64,000 bases of DNA from an uncultured Erythrobacter sp. (GTDB taxonomy: Bacteria; Pseudomonadota; Alphaproteobacteria; Sphingomonadales; Sphingomonadaceae): contig CAJXJR010000004.1 of assembly GCA_913055155.1 (NCBI GenBank), positions 62,001-126,000 on the forward strand. Reading direction: 5' to 3'. Position 1 is the first letter of the stretch. Each line of letters begins with the position of its first letter. Both the position numbers and the translations under genes were made by a program. The notes beneath the pieces were generated by a model. The model made no database searches and had not been told where the DNA came from. It saw nothing but the letters and a program-made list of their open reading frames with translations. Of the stretch, positions 63,929 through 64,000 are shown one piece after another.

Positions 63929-64000
63929 TTACGCGCCCTGCGGCGCTTCCCCGCTGCCGCCGAAGCGCTTGCCCGCCTGCGGAATGGCAGAACCGTGCGT
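63929..64000 (-). CDS. C-terminal end of an unidentified protein (partial)
   Basis: The open frame from the window edge ends in TAA at 63929-63931 and gives 23 residues, THGSAIPQAGKRFGGSGEAP then QGA. The tail is glycine-rich and basic. The family cannot be told from this fragment. Confidence 0.5.
   Translation of the reverse strand, partial: THGSAIPQAGKRFGGSGEAPQGA

Overview
This is a high-GC chromosomal segment from an alphaproteobacterium, most likely order Sphingomonadales and probably an Erythrobacteraceae-type organism. The placement is inferred from gene content and order: secB beside a Tim44-domain gene, mltA and smr; rpsT directly before dnaA; UPF0262 beside dnaB; a CC_3452-type small protein; DUF4136 lipoproteins; and the rpmH-rnpA-yidD-yidC-engB order. 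No transposase, phage, CRISPR array, tRNA or rRNA gene was seen, so this looks like core chromosome with small accessory pieces.

Layout. 1-5.4 kb: a partial lipoprotein, then a peroxide-defence block (ahpC, ahpF, katG) with OxyR-like operator candidates before ahpC and katG. 5.4-7.9 kb: a secreted amidohydrolase, a membrane LytTR regulator and a small membrane protein. 7.9-14 kb: smr-mltA-tim44 divergent from secB-murJ-trpS. 14-17.3 kb: three exported proteins, the last with a glycine-zipper/PDZ/SHOCT layout. 17.3-24.4 kb: dut-coaBC, a membrane protein, ubiB-ubiE divergent from mutM, then rpsT. 24.8-34 kb: dnaA, a ThiF-type enzyme, an isoaspartyl peptidase, a sirtuin, dapB, an M48 protease, a K+ channel and nth. 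34-38.5 kb: a DUF2189 protein and a minus-strand set (GST, dapE, dicarboxylate symporter, SnoaL-like lipoprotein).

38.5-50.9 kb: a CHASE2-EAL phosphodiesterase, a possible 15-residue microprotein, the engB-yidC-yidD-rnpA-rpmH region, a broken comM, a bacterial Popeye-like protein, an HxlR regulator with a CC_3452-type partner, a HAD hydrolase, rpmJ and galE. 51-56.3 kb: a DUF4136 lipoprotein overlapping an M14 carboxypeptidase, a degenerate GH25-like protein, UPF0262, dnaB and a TetR regulator. 56.3-60.1 kb: an accessory catabolic cassette (cytochrome c, p-cresol-methylhydroxylase-type flavoprotein, SDR, and a convergent aldo/keto reductase) with a 21-bp perfect palindrome in its promoter region. 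60-64 kb: a phospholipase D-type protein, rpoZ, a ParA-type ATPase, a DUF3667 protein and the end of a further minus-strand gene.

The observations I rate highest are: a two-copy structured repeat (identical spacing after the stop codons of rpmH and galE, with a compensatory base-pair change); the comM deletion/frameshift; the palindromic operator of the alkylphenol-type operon and the lost FAD-linking tyrosine in its flavoprotein; the Popeye-like protein; the approximately 170-residue acidic insert in CoaBC; the paired OxyR-like sites; and the 15-codon ORF between a good ribosome binding site and a terminator.
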